NCBI RefSeq assembly: GCF_019396345.1
Contig: NZ_JAHKRM010000032.1
Span: 62,001-126,000 of the forward strand
Origin: Nonomuraea guangzhouensis
GTDB lineage: Bacteria; Actinomycetota; Actinomycetes; Streptosporangiales; Streptosporangiaceae
DNA length: 64,000 nt
Direction: 5' to 3'
Shown here: positions 34,772 to 42,090 of the stretch, piece by piece
Layout: every line of letters begins with the position of its first letter
How positions within the stretch are numbered: the first letter of the stretch is position 1
The notes under the pieces: generated by a model
Databases searched by the model: none
Told to the model about the DNA's origin: nothing
What the model saw: only the letters and a program-made list of their open reading frames with translations
Translations under genes and position numbers: made by a program

Positions 34772-35791
34772 ATGGCGAAACTGCGCGGGCGCGGGTACGC
34801 GTCGGTGAACTACCCGACCGGCATGAACCTGGGCGGCGACCCCTCGCAGGCGCTGATCCACGCCACGACCACGGGCACGTTCGTGATCTCGCTGTCCTCG
34901 GTGGACCTCGGCCAGGGCATCAAGACGATCGCCGCCCAGTGCGCCGCCGAGACGCTCGGCCTGCCGATCGGGAACGTGCTGGTCGACACCGCCGACACCG
35001 ACACCGGCCCGCACTGCATGGGCACCTTCGCCAGCCGCGGCACCCACCGCGTCGGCAACGCCGTCATCATGGCCGCGGCCGAGGCGCGCGGCGTGATGCT
35101 GGAGGTGGCCGCCGAGGAACTGGAGGTCGACACCGCGGACCTGGAGACCGACGGTACCGGCTTCATCAGGCTCAAGGGCGCGCGGGAGAAGGCCATCCAC
35201 ATCACCGACCTGGCGCTGGCCGCGCACTTCAAGCACGGGCGGACGATCTCCGGCCGCGGCATCTACCTCAAGGAGCCGAGCGCGCCGGTGCCCGAGACCG
35301 GGGAGATGGACCCCGACTCCTGCCAGGCGCACGCGTGCACGGCCGCCGTCGTCGAGGTCGACGACGAGACCGGGGTGGTCGAGGTGCTGGAGCTGTACAA
35401 CGCCTACGAGATCGGCCGGGCGCTCAACCCGGCCATGGCGACGCAGCAGGTGGAGGGCGGGGCCTGGATGGGTGTGTCGCACGCCCTGTTCGAGACCACC
35501 GAGCCGTACTACCCCTCGCGCGAGCACGGGCCGCACGACTTCGCCGGGTACCTGATGCCCGGCCCCGCCGACATCCCCGTCCAGCACAGCCTGTTCCTGG
35601 AGCGCCCGGCCGGAAACGGGCCGTACGGCGCGAAGGGGATCGGGGAGATGACGGCGAACGCCCCGATCCCGGCCATCGCCAACGCCATCTTCGACGCCTG
35701 CGGCGTGCGCCTGGAGTCGATGCCGTTCACCCCCGAACGCGTCCTGCGCGGGCTGGACGCCCTGCGCTTGAAATTGGAGAAATCATGTTGA
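34772..35791 (+). CDS. Molybdenum hydroxylase large subunit, C-terminal part (split gene)
   Basis: A 339-residue protein matching the second molybdopterin-binding half: SLSSVDLGQGIKTIAAQ, the ASRGTHRVGNAV loop and the catalytic-Glu motif GAKGIGEMTAN near residue 290, which identifies a hydroxylase active site. It must pair with the preceding gene product to make a complete large subunit. ATG 34772 follows the previous TAG by 2 bp in a different reading frame. The substrate is an N-heterocycle or aldehyde by family; not resolved. Confidence 0.88.
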   Translation: MAKLRGRGYASVNYPTGMNLGGDPSQALIHATTTGTFVISLSSVDLGQGIKTIAAQCAAETLGLPIGNVLVDTADTDTGPHCMGTFASRGTHRVGNAVIMAAAEARGVMLEVAAEELEVDTADLETDGTGFIRLKGAREKAIHITDLALAAHFKHGRTISGRGIYLKEPSAPVPETGEMDPDSCQAHACTAAVVEVDDETGVVEVLELYNAYEIGRALNPAMATQQVEGGAWMGVSHALFETTEPYYPSREHGPHDFAGYLMPGPADIPVQHSLFLERPAGNGPYGAKGIGEMTANAPIPAIANAIFDACGVRLESMPFTPERVLRGLDALRLKLEKSC

Positions 35792-36087
35792 AAGTCATTT
35801 CACTGCTCAAGCGTGCCGAGGGTCTGTCCCATGAGGAGTTCGCCAAGTGGGTGGTGGAGGAGCACGTCGAATTCGCCAGGAAGCTGCCCGGGCTGCGCAA
35901 GTACACGGTGAGCGTCACCACCGGCGACGGCGGGGCCTACGACTCGGTGAACGAGCTGTACTTCGACGACGAGGACGCCCGCGCCGCCGCGTTCGGCTCC
36001 GAGCACGGCAAGGCCGCGGCGGCCGACGCCGCCGCCCACACCTCTCAGCGCGTCCACCTGCTGACCACCGAGCACGCGCAGTTGTGA
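35785..36087 (+). CDS. EthD-domain (dimeric alpha-beta barrel) small protein
   Basis: A 100-residue protein with the EthD pattern: LLKRAEGLSHEEFAKWVVEEHVEF then PGLRKYTVS. EthD-fold proteins are small dimeric barrels found beside catabolic oxidoreductases; some are isomerases, many have no known role. Its ATG lies inside the stop region of the previous gene (7-bp overlap) behind GGAGAAATC. It is translated with the hydroxylase subunits, so it probably helps the same pathway. Confidence 0.82.
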   Translation: MLKVISLLKRAEGLSHEEFAKWVVEEHVEFARKLPGLRKYTVSVTTGDGGAYDSVNELYFDDEDARAAAFGSEHGKAAAADAAAHTSQRVHLLTTEHAQL

Positions 36088-36171
36088 CCCCCGCCGCCCC
36101 CTGGCTCGCGCACGAGCGCGAGCAGTGGTGACCCCCGCTGTCCCCTGGCCCTCGCACGAGCGCGAGCTGGC
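36084..36171 (+). repeat. 44-bp imperfect tandem duplication covering the moxR-type gene start
   Basis: Two adjacent copies, 36084-36127 and 36128-36171, begin GTGACCCCCG and share CACGAGCGCGAGC; about four mismatches in the first 40 positions. The first GTG overlaps the EthD stop (GTGA), the usual arrangement, but because 44 is not a multiple of 3 that copy reads out of frame and stops after 15 codons at 36131. Translation of the ATPase must use the second copy. Confidence 0.75.
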
Positions 36172-37006
36172 CGCCGCGCTGGCGGGGGAGGGCTACTTCG
36201 CCGACGAAGGGCTGTGCACGGCCATCCACCTGGCGCTGCGGCTGGGCCGGCCGCTCCTGCTGGAGGGCGAGCCGGGCGTCGGCAAGACCGAGGTGGCCGC
36301 GGTGCTCTCGCGCGTCACCGGCCTGGAACTGATCCGTCTGCAGTGCTTCGAGGGGCTGGACTCGGGCCAGGCGCTGTACGAGTGGGACTACCCCAAGCAG
36401 CTCCTCCACGTCCGAGTGGCGGAGAGCCGGGGGGAGGACGTCGGCGACCTGTACCGCGAGGAGTTCCTGCTGCGCCGGCCGCTGCTGCGTGCCGTGCGGG
36501 CCGAGCGGGGCGCGGTGCTGCTGATCGACGAGATCGACCGGGCCGACAGTGAGTTCGAGGCGTTCCTGCTGGAGTTTCTGGGCGACTTCCAGATCACGAT
36601 CCCGGAGCTGGGCACGGTGCGGGCGGGCACTCCGCCGATCGTGGTGCTGACCTCCAACCGTACGCGCGAACTGCACGACGCGCTCAAGCGGCGCTGCCTC
36701 TACCACTGGATCGCCTTCCCCGAGCCGGACCGGGAGCGGACGATCCTGCGCGCGGCGATCCCCGGGCTGGAGGAACAGGCGGCGGACGGGCTCGTACAGG
36801 CGGTAGGGCGCGTACGCCGGCTGCCGCTGCTCAAACGGCCCGGCATCGCCGAGTCGGTGGAGTGGGCACGCGGTGCGCTGGCGCTCGCCGAGGGCGGCAG
36901 CCCGTGGCCGGTGGCGCTGCGGCGGGCACTCGGCCTGCTGATCAAGGACGAGGAGGACACCCGGCTGCTCCTCGCGCACGCGGAGGAGCTGTTCGGTGGT
37001 GCGTGA
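36128..37006 (+). CDS. MoxR-type AAA+ ATPase (CoxD-like), cofactor maturation
   Basis: A 292-residue MoxR-family ATPase with Walker A GEPGVGKTE (about 45), Walker B AVLLIDEIDRAD and sensor-1 region VLTSNRTRELHDALKRRC. CoxD-type MoxR proteins help insert or modify the metal cofactor of molybdenum hydroxylases, together with a VWA partner, which follows here with an 11-bp overlap. The start is uncertain (GTG 36128 or 36125) because of a tandem duplication; 36128 is chosen since its upstream copy also begins at that GTG. Confidence 0.87.
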   Translation: MTPAVPWPSHERELAAALAGEGYFADEGLCTAIHLALRLGRPLLLEGEPGVGKTEVAAVLSRVTGLELIRLQCFEGLDSGQALYEWDYPKQLLHVRVAESRGEDVGDLYREEFLLRRPLLRAVRAERGAVLLIDEIDRADSEFEAFLLEFLGDFQITIPELGTVRAGTPPIVVLTSNRTRELHDALKRRCLYHWIAFPEPDRERTILRAAIPGLEEQAADGLVQAVGRVRRLPLLKRPGIAESVEWARGALALAEGGSPWPVALRRALGLLIKDEEDTRLLLAHAEELFGGA

Positions 37007-38171
37007 CCCGGTAGTGCTCGCCGCGGACCTCCTGTGGGGGTTCCTGACCGCGCTGCGCGGCGCGGGCGTGCCCGCCGCGCCGGCCAAGCGGGCGGATCTG
37101 CTCAGGGTGATCGCCGAGTCCCCGCCGCCCGACCTGACCACGCTGTACTGGTACGCCCGGATCACCCTGCTCCAGGACATCGGCGACCTGCCCGCCTTCG
37201 ACCGGGTCTTCGATGCCTGGTTCCGGCAGGGCGGTCCCGGGCCCGCCGACCCGCCGCCCGAAGGCGACGACAGTGACGTGCCGTCTCCCGGCGGACCCGG
37301 CGAGGACGACCCGCCGCCTCAAGAGGCGCGGCCGGGCGACGGTGTCGAGGCCAGCAGCCTGAGCACGTACGGCACGCGCGACTTCGGCCAGACCGGCGAA
37401 CGGCGGCGCGTGCTCATGCGCACGCTCGAAGCCGCCTGGCCCGCCGTCCTGCCCGCCACGCCGTCCCGGCGGCGACGACCGGCCCGGTCGGGGGACCGGC
37501 TGGACGTACGGCACGCGTTGCGGCGCGCCCACCGCCATGACGGAGAGATCATCGAGCTGCGCCGCCTCGCCCGCCCACCGCGCCCGCGCCGCCTGCTGAT
37601 CCTGGTCGACGTCTCCGGCTCGCTGCGGCAGCACACCCCGGAACTGCTCCGTGTGGCGCACACCGCGCTGCGCGCGGCGCCGGCCCGTACCGAGGTGTTC
37701 TGTTTCGGCACCCGGCTCACCCGGATCACCGCCGCGCTGTCGCACCCGCACGCCGACCGGGCGCTGCGGGCCGTGTCCGGGCTGGTCACGGACGCCGACG
37801 GTGGTACGGCGATCGGCGCCGTGCTGGAGCGCTTCCTGGGCAACCCGCGGTTCGCGGCGCTCGCCCGTGGCGCGCTCGTGATCGTGCTGTCCGACGGGCT
37901 CGAACGCGGCGACTGCGCCCCCATGGTGCGCGCCACGGCCCGCCTGTCGCGGCTCGGCCACCGGCTCGTCTGGTGGTCCCCGCTGGCCTGCTCGCCCACC
38001 TACCGCCCCGCCACGCGCGCCATGGCCGCGCAACTCCCGAGCCTGGATCACCTCGGGGGCGTACGCGACCTGGCCACCGCGCTGGCGGAGGTAGGCCGCC
38101 TGCCCGCCGTCCTGTCCGGCCCCCGCCACACCGCGGCGAGGCGCTGGTCCACCCTGGGAGAGACCCGATGA
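36996..38171 (+). CDS. VWA-domain protein, CoxE-like maturation factor
   Basis: A 391-residue CoxE-type protein. The N-terminal helical part is followed by a Pro/Asp/Gly-rich stretch (about 80-120) and a C-terminal von Willebrand A domain with the metal-ion site DVSGSL (about 204-209) and SDGLERGD. Such proteins work with MoxR ATPases to mature molybdenum hydroxylases. The GTG start overlaps the ATPase by 11 bp. Confidence 0.87.
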   Translation: MVRDPVVLAADLLWGFLTALRGAGVPAAPAKRADLLRVIAESPPPDLTTLYWYARITLLQDIGDLPAFDRVFDAWFRQGGPGPADPPPEGDDSDVPSPGGPGEDDPPPQEARPGDGVEASSLSTYGTRDFGQTGERRRVLMRTLEAAWPAVLPATPSRRRRPARSGDRLDVRHALRRAHRHDGEIIELRRLARPPRPRRLLILVDVSGSLRQHTPELLRVAHTALRAAPARTEVFCFGTRLTRITAALSHPHADRALRAVSGLVTDADGGTAIGAVLERFLGNPRFAALARGALVIVLSDGLERGDCAPMVRATARLSRLGHRLVWWSPLACSPTYRPATRAMAAQLPSLDHLGGVRDLATALAEVGRLPAVLSGPRHTAARRWSTLGETR

Positions 38172-39073
38172 CCCCTTCCGCGCCCGATGCCGGAATCGTC
38201 GACGCGCACCACCACATCTGGCGGGCCGCCGACCTGCCCTGGCTCCAAGGGGAGATGGTCCCGCGGATCTTCGGACCGTACGAGCCGATCCGGCGCGACT
38301 ACCCCGTGTCCGAATACGCCGCGGAGGCCACCGCCTGCGGTATCACCTCGGCGGTCTACGTCCAGACCAACTGGCCGCTCGACCGGTCCGTGGACGAGGT
38401 GCGGTGGCTGCGCGACGTACACGCCGAGACGGGCTGGCCCACCGCCGTGGTGGGCTCCGCCGACCTGTTCGACGAGGGGGCGGCCGACGTCCTGCGTCGC
38501 CAGGCCGCCATCACGCCGCTCGTCCGCGGCACCCGGCTGCAACTGCACTGGCACGAACGGCCGGAGTTCCGCTTCGCCTCCGCCCCCGACCGCATGAAGG
38601 ACCCCGTCTTCCGGCGCAACATCGCCGTGCTCGCCGACCTGGGCTGGCTGTTCGAGCTTCAGGTGTTCCCCGCCCAGATGGCCGACGCCGCGGACCTCGT
38701 CAACGATTTCCCCGATGTGACGTTCGTGCTGGTCCACGCGGGGATGCCGGTGGGCGCCGAGCCGCCGGCCGTCGCGGAGTGGACCCGTGGCCTGGGGCTC
38801 CTGGCCGGGCGGCCCAACGTCGTGGTGAAGCTCACCGGCCAGGGCACCTTCGTGCACCGCGTGGACCGGCCGCTGATCGAGCGGGTGGCGGCCACCTGCC
38901 TGGACCTGTTCGGCTCCGATCGCTGCATGTGGGGGAGCAACTTCCCGATCGAGAAGCTCTGGACCGACCTGCCCACCCTGCTCTCCACCTGGCAGGACGT
39001 GCTCTCCGGCAGATCCGCGGCGGAGATCCGGGACGTGTTCACCGCGACGGCTACCCGCGTCTACCGCCTCTGA
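38168..39073 (+). CDS. Amidohydrolase_2-family hydrolase (lactonase-like)
   Basis: A 301-residue TIM-barrel hydrolase with the metal motif DAHHHIW (about 12-18), later barrel residues LQLHWHE and VLVHAGMPVG, and the C-terminal CMWGSNFPIEKLW. This pattern is that of 2-pyrone-4,6-dicarboxylate lactonase and fuconolactonase relatives. It overlaps the VWA gene by 4 bp and closes the hydroxylase operon, so it may open the ring or lactone formed downstream of hydroxylation (inference). Confidence 0.88.
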   Translation: MTPSAPDAGIVDAHHHIWRAADLPWLQGEMVPRIFGPYEPIRRDYPVSEYAAEATACGITSAVYVQTNWPLDRSVDEVRWLRDVHAETGWPTAVVGSADLFDEGAADVLRRQAAITPLVRGTRLQLHWHERPEFRFASAPDRMKDPVFRRNIAVLADLGWLFELQVFPAQMADAADLVNDFPDVTFVLVHAGMPVGAEPPAVAEWTRGLGLLAGRPNVVVKLTGQGTFVHRVDRPLIERVAATCLDLFGSDRCMWGSNFPIEKLWTDLPTLLSTWQDVLSGRSAAEIRDVFTATATRVYRL

Positions 39074-39079
39074 CCGGCT

Positions 39080-39649
39080 CTACAGGATGATGTGGGCAAG
39101 CACAGGGACCACCAGGCAGCACACGATCGCTCCCAGGAGGAGCAGCATGCCGTACCGGATGCCGCGATACTTCGCATCGGCGATCGCGCTGAGCCGGCGG
39201 ATCTCCTCCAGCAGGAAAGCCTTCTGGGCGTGCGGCGAATCGGCCTCCAGGCTGGTCATCAGCGTCTCGGAGTATTGGCCGACGAACTGCGACCGGCGCC
39301 GCCGCAGGCGGTCGGCGGCATGGACGGAGCGCGGATAGATCGCGGCGGCCAGGCCGATGATCCCCATCGAGCACAGCACGATGCCGAGCCACCACAACCA
39401 CGCCACGCCGGCGGGCAGTTTCCCGGGATTCCAACTGCCCGCGAGCAAGGCACCGCCCAACGCCCCCACGCCCACTCCGGCCGTGGCGAGCATGACGGCT
39501 GCCTTCTGATCGGCTCGCCCTATCTCCGCGCGCAGATCCGTCAGGACGGCCATGGCCTGAGCAATGGTTTTCTCTTCGCCTTTCTCGGGGGCCTGCGCGC
39601 TCCGCGAAGATCGCTGAAGTCTTGCCCTGTTGCGAAAGCGTCCGAACAC
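39080..39649 (-). CDS. Pycsar-effector-like (PycTM/DUF5706-type) membrane protein, orphan
   Basis: A 189-residue protein. A basic N-terminal segment precedes a soluble helix with DLRAEIGRADQKAAVMLATAG (about 38-58), then membrane segments at about 51-71 and 83-103, a soluble helix pair, the motif IADAKYRGIRYG (about 156-167) and a last membrane segment (166-188). This plan and the RADxKA motif match the PycTM domain, the membrane effector of Pycsar antiphage systems in which a uridylate or cytidylate cyclase triggers membrane damage. No cyclase gene lies nearby, so it would be an orphan or have another role. Recognition is by eye, not by search. It is convergent with the amidohydrolase gene (6-bp gap). 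Confidence 0.65.
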   Translation of the reverse strand: MFGRFRNRARLQRSSRSAQAPEKGEEKTIAQAMAVLTDLRAEIGRADQKAAVMLATAGVGVGALGGALLAGSWNPGKLPAGVAWLWWLGIVLCSMGIIGLAAAIYPRSVHAADRLRRRRSQFVGQYSETLMTSLEADSPHAQKAFLLEEIRRLSAIADAKYRGIRYGMLLLLGAIVCCLVVPVLAHIIL

Positions 39650-39689
39650 TTCTCCATTGTGCCGGGAAAGCCGTTAGATAATTCTGGCG

Positions 39690-39890
39690 ATGATTGCTTT
39701 GCCGGGTTATGGACGTCACGGGTCCGCCCCGTCGAGTGACCGCACCTACCAGCCGGCGTTCGACTACGACGGAGACAGCTGCGGCCTGGCGCTGGGCGGG
39801 CTCAAGGACGCCTCCTTCAACGGAGAGTTGGCGAAGGCCAAACCGGCCGGTATCCCGTTCGATTCCTATGCCGGATACGCGATCATGTGA
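39690..39890 (+). CDS. Short hypothetical ORF, possibly a gene fragment
   Basis: A 66-residue open frame just upstream of a small membrane protein gene. The stretch TYQPAFDYDGDSC slightly recalls the start of NPP1-type secreted domains, but the rest of such a domain is absent and there is no signal peptide. It may be a fragment or not translated. Not recognised. Confidence 0.25.
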   Translation: MIALPGYGRHGSAPSSDRTYQPAFDYDGDSCGLALGGLKDASFNGELAKAKPAGIPFDSYAGYAIM

Positions 39891-39893
39891 TCC

Positions 39894-40406
39894 ATGTCGA
39901 CCCCCCAGGACGCGCCCGCGCCCGCACCACCACAAAAATCCGGACGTTCACGAATGGCTCGCCGGATCGGCTGTCTGGCACTGCTGTTGGTGCCGTTCCT
40001 GCTGCTGGCGGTGATCGTCATGTCGCCTGTGTGGATCAATGATTACCGGCTGGCGCGCATGGTGGGCCGCATCCAGGAATATCCGCTGCCGCCCGGAGCG
40101 GACTTCGCGTACGTTGACCCGCACGTCGAGGTGATCGGCGACTCCGGCGACTGTTGGTACACCATCCGCTTCGAGCTCTACACCGACCGGCCCGTCCAAG
40201 AGGTGCTGAACCACTACCGCCAGTCGAAGATCGAGGACCCTGACGGAGACCTTGGCGACTACGAGCTCACGGCCTGGACGCTGCTCGACGAGCCCGGCAC
40301 CCCCGCAGACGGCACCTCCGGAGACGGCACTTCCGCCACAGACTCAGTGATCATCCACCTGGACGGCATATACGACGACGGCTTTACGGACATGCGCTGC
40401 TGGTGA
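39894..40406 (+). CDS. Small single-pass membrane protein of unknown function
   Basis: A 170-residue protein with a Pro-rich cytoplasmic start, one membrane segment (about 24-46, CLALLLVPFLLLAVIVM) and an extracytoplasmic alpha/beta domain with two Cys (GDCWYTIRF; final DMRCW) that may form a disulfide. Near its end there is a short repeat (DGTSGDGTS). Not recognised. It is convergent with the tannase-family gene. Confidence 0.65.
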   Translation: MSTPQDAPAPAPPQKSGRSRMARRIGCLALLLVPFLLLAVIVMSPVWINDYRLARMVGRIQEYPLPPGADFAYVDPHVEVIGDSGDCWYTIRFELYTDRPVQEVLNHYRQSKIEDPDGDLGDYELTAWTLLDEPGTPADGTSGDGTSATDSVIIHLDGIYDDGFTDMRCW

Positions 40407-40509
40407 CGCAGCGGTACGGGACAACGGCGGGATGCGGGGCAAGCGTCCCCTCGACACGGCCCGGCACCTGGCGGGGGACGGGCCGCGGTGTGATCTCGCG
40501 TCGGGCACG

Positions 40510-42090
40510 CTAACACGTGAAAGGCCTGAGCGGACGGGTCAGTGCGACGCCGTCCGCCGGGTTGTCGTGCACATACTTCGTCGCGACGATCTCGGCCGGT
40601 GCCGTTCCCCGCTCGACCCAGCGCACGATCGGGGTCAGCGTGTCGAAGACGTTCGGGCCGGGGCCGCCCGCGCAGTGGGTCATGCCGGGGACCATGAACA
40701 GCCGGGCGAACTCCTGTGTCCGCCTGACGGCCTCGCCGCCGGCCTGATGCGTGCCGGACGTGGCGCGGACCACCTGGCGGTAGTAGTCGATGGTGTCGTA
40801 GGCGGAGACGACCGGGTCGGCCCAGCCCGTGTGCATGATGAGCTTGCCGCCGGCGCGCCGGAACGGGGTCAGGTTCGGGTCGGTGGCGTCGATGATCGGG
40901 CCGAGCTTCTTCTGCGCGACGCGCAGGTCGCGGTGGAAGTCGAAGGACCACCAGTTCCAGTCCGGATCGTTGAAGACCCAGTAGCGCCAGAAGTTCGCCC
41001 GGGCCGGTGCGGTGGTGCCCCAGTAGCCGTTCCAGCCCACCCGTACGGTGCCCGACGCGTCCACCACGGGTGCCTCGCTGCCGACCGGCCAGCCGGGGTA
41101 GATCTGTTCGCCGGTACGCGGATCGCGGGCGCCGCCGTACATCTGCTTTACCGCCTGTATCTGACGCTTCGTCAGGCAGGTGGGGGCGTCGTCGGCGGGG
41201 CACTGGAGCGAGGCGGGGTCGAAGGAGCAGCGTCGCGGGTCGGTGAGGAAGTCGTCGGTCACCAGGCCGCCGTCCCGGCCTCGGCACTGCTGGACGGCCG
41301 CGTTCGTCAGCAGGGGCAGCTTGGCCGCCGGGAGGATCGGGTCAGGGGTGCCGGCGGTGTGGTTGCTGAGGAACTGCCAGAGGAATCCGGCGTTGAGCGC
41401 GATTCGGTTGTTTCCCGGGTCGCCGGCCACGATGCCGTCGAAGTCGCCGGGGTAGCGCTGGGCCTCCATCAGCGCTTGGTGGCCGCCGGTGGAGCAGCCG
41501 ATGAAATAGGAGTAGTGCGGCTTGGACCCGGTGTACGCCGCGACGATCGGCTTGGCGTTGACGATCGTCTCGTGGACCGCGCGGTGGCCCCAGTCCACGA
41601 TGATCTCCGGGTTGGCGGCGCCCTGGCGGAACACGTCAGGGTCGTCACCGGTGTGCCCGGTGTCGGTGGCGACGGTCGCGTACCCGGCCGCCAGCGCGGA
41701 ACCACCCATGGACGGGAAGTCCATGGCCGAGCTGTATCCGCCGTTGCCGAACATCAGCAGCCGCTGATTCCACCCCTGGCGAGGGATCCACACCTCGAAG
41801 CCGATGGTGGAGCCCGGCACCGGCTTGGCGATGCCGTGGACCCGGCAGAACGCGGGCACGGACGGCAGGATCCGGCCGTCGGGCGCGGTGTATCTCCCCG
41901 CGGGGACCGACTCGGCGAGGGTGACGGTCGCGTCGGGCAGCGTTGTGGCGGTCAGGCTCTCGCACGTGCCGCTCTCGGCCGCCGCGGCGGAGGGAACGGT
42001 CAAAGGGAACGCCATCGACAGTACAGCGACCGCGCCCGAAAGCATCCTGAAGCGGACGTCCTTCCCAGTGAGCGTCCTGAGGCGGATCAT
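40510..42090 (-). CDS. Secreted tannase/feruloyl esterase family hydrolase
   Basis: A 526-residue secreted protein with a signal peptide ending near AAAAES (about 39) and the tannase/feruloyl-esterase alpha/beta-hydrolase domain. The nucleophile Ser200 lies in GCSTGGHQALMEAQRYP, the Cys beside it being the hallmark of the family's CS-D-HC arrangement; the catalytic His is in GMTHCAGGPG, also followed by Cys. It would release phenolic acids from plant esters or tannins. It overlaps the CocE-family gene upstream by 4 bp. Confidence 0.88.
   Translation of the reverse strand: MIRLRTLTGKDVRFRMLSGAVAVLSMAFPLTVPSAAAAESGTCESLTATTLPDATVTLAESVPAGRYTAPDGRILPSVPAFCRVHGIAKPVPGSTIGFEVWIPRQGWNQRLLMFGNGGYSSAMDFPSMGGSALAAGYATVATDTGHTGDDPDVFRQGAANPEIIVDWGHRAVHETIVNAKPIVAAYTGSKPHYSYFIGCSTGGHQALMEAQRYPGDFDGIVAGDPGNNRIALNAGFLWQFLSNHTAGTPDPILPAAKLPLLTNAAVQQCRGRDGGLVTDDFLTDPRRCSFDPASLQCPADDAPTCLTKRQIQAVKQMYGGARDPRTGEQIYPGWPVGSEAPVVDASGTVRVGWNGYWGTTAPARANFWRYWVFNDPDWNWWSFDFHRDLRVAQKKLGPIIDATDPNLTPFRRAGGKLIMHTGWADPVVSAYDTIDYYRQVVRATSGTHQAGGEAVRRTQEFARLFMVPGMTHCAGGPGPNVFDTLTPIVRWVERGTAPAEIVATKYVHDNPADGVALTRPLRPFTC

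Noticed and set aside
33369..38171. Calling the hydroxylase operon carbon monoxide dehydrogenase (coxMSLDE)
   Set aside because: The large subunit lacks the AYXCSFR active-site loop of form I CO dehydrogenase and is split; only the accessory-gene set resembles cox operons.
40407..40509. Terminator between the small membrane protein and the tannase-family gene
   Set aside because: GTCCCC/GGGGAC arms exist but the stem is short and interrupted; not convincing beside the clear hairpins elsewhere.
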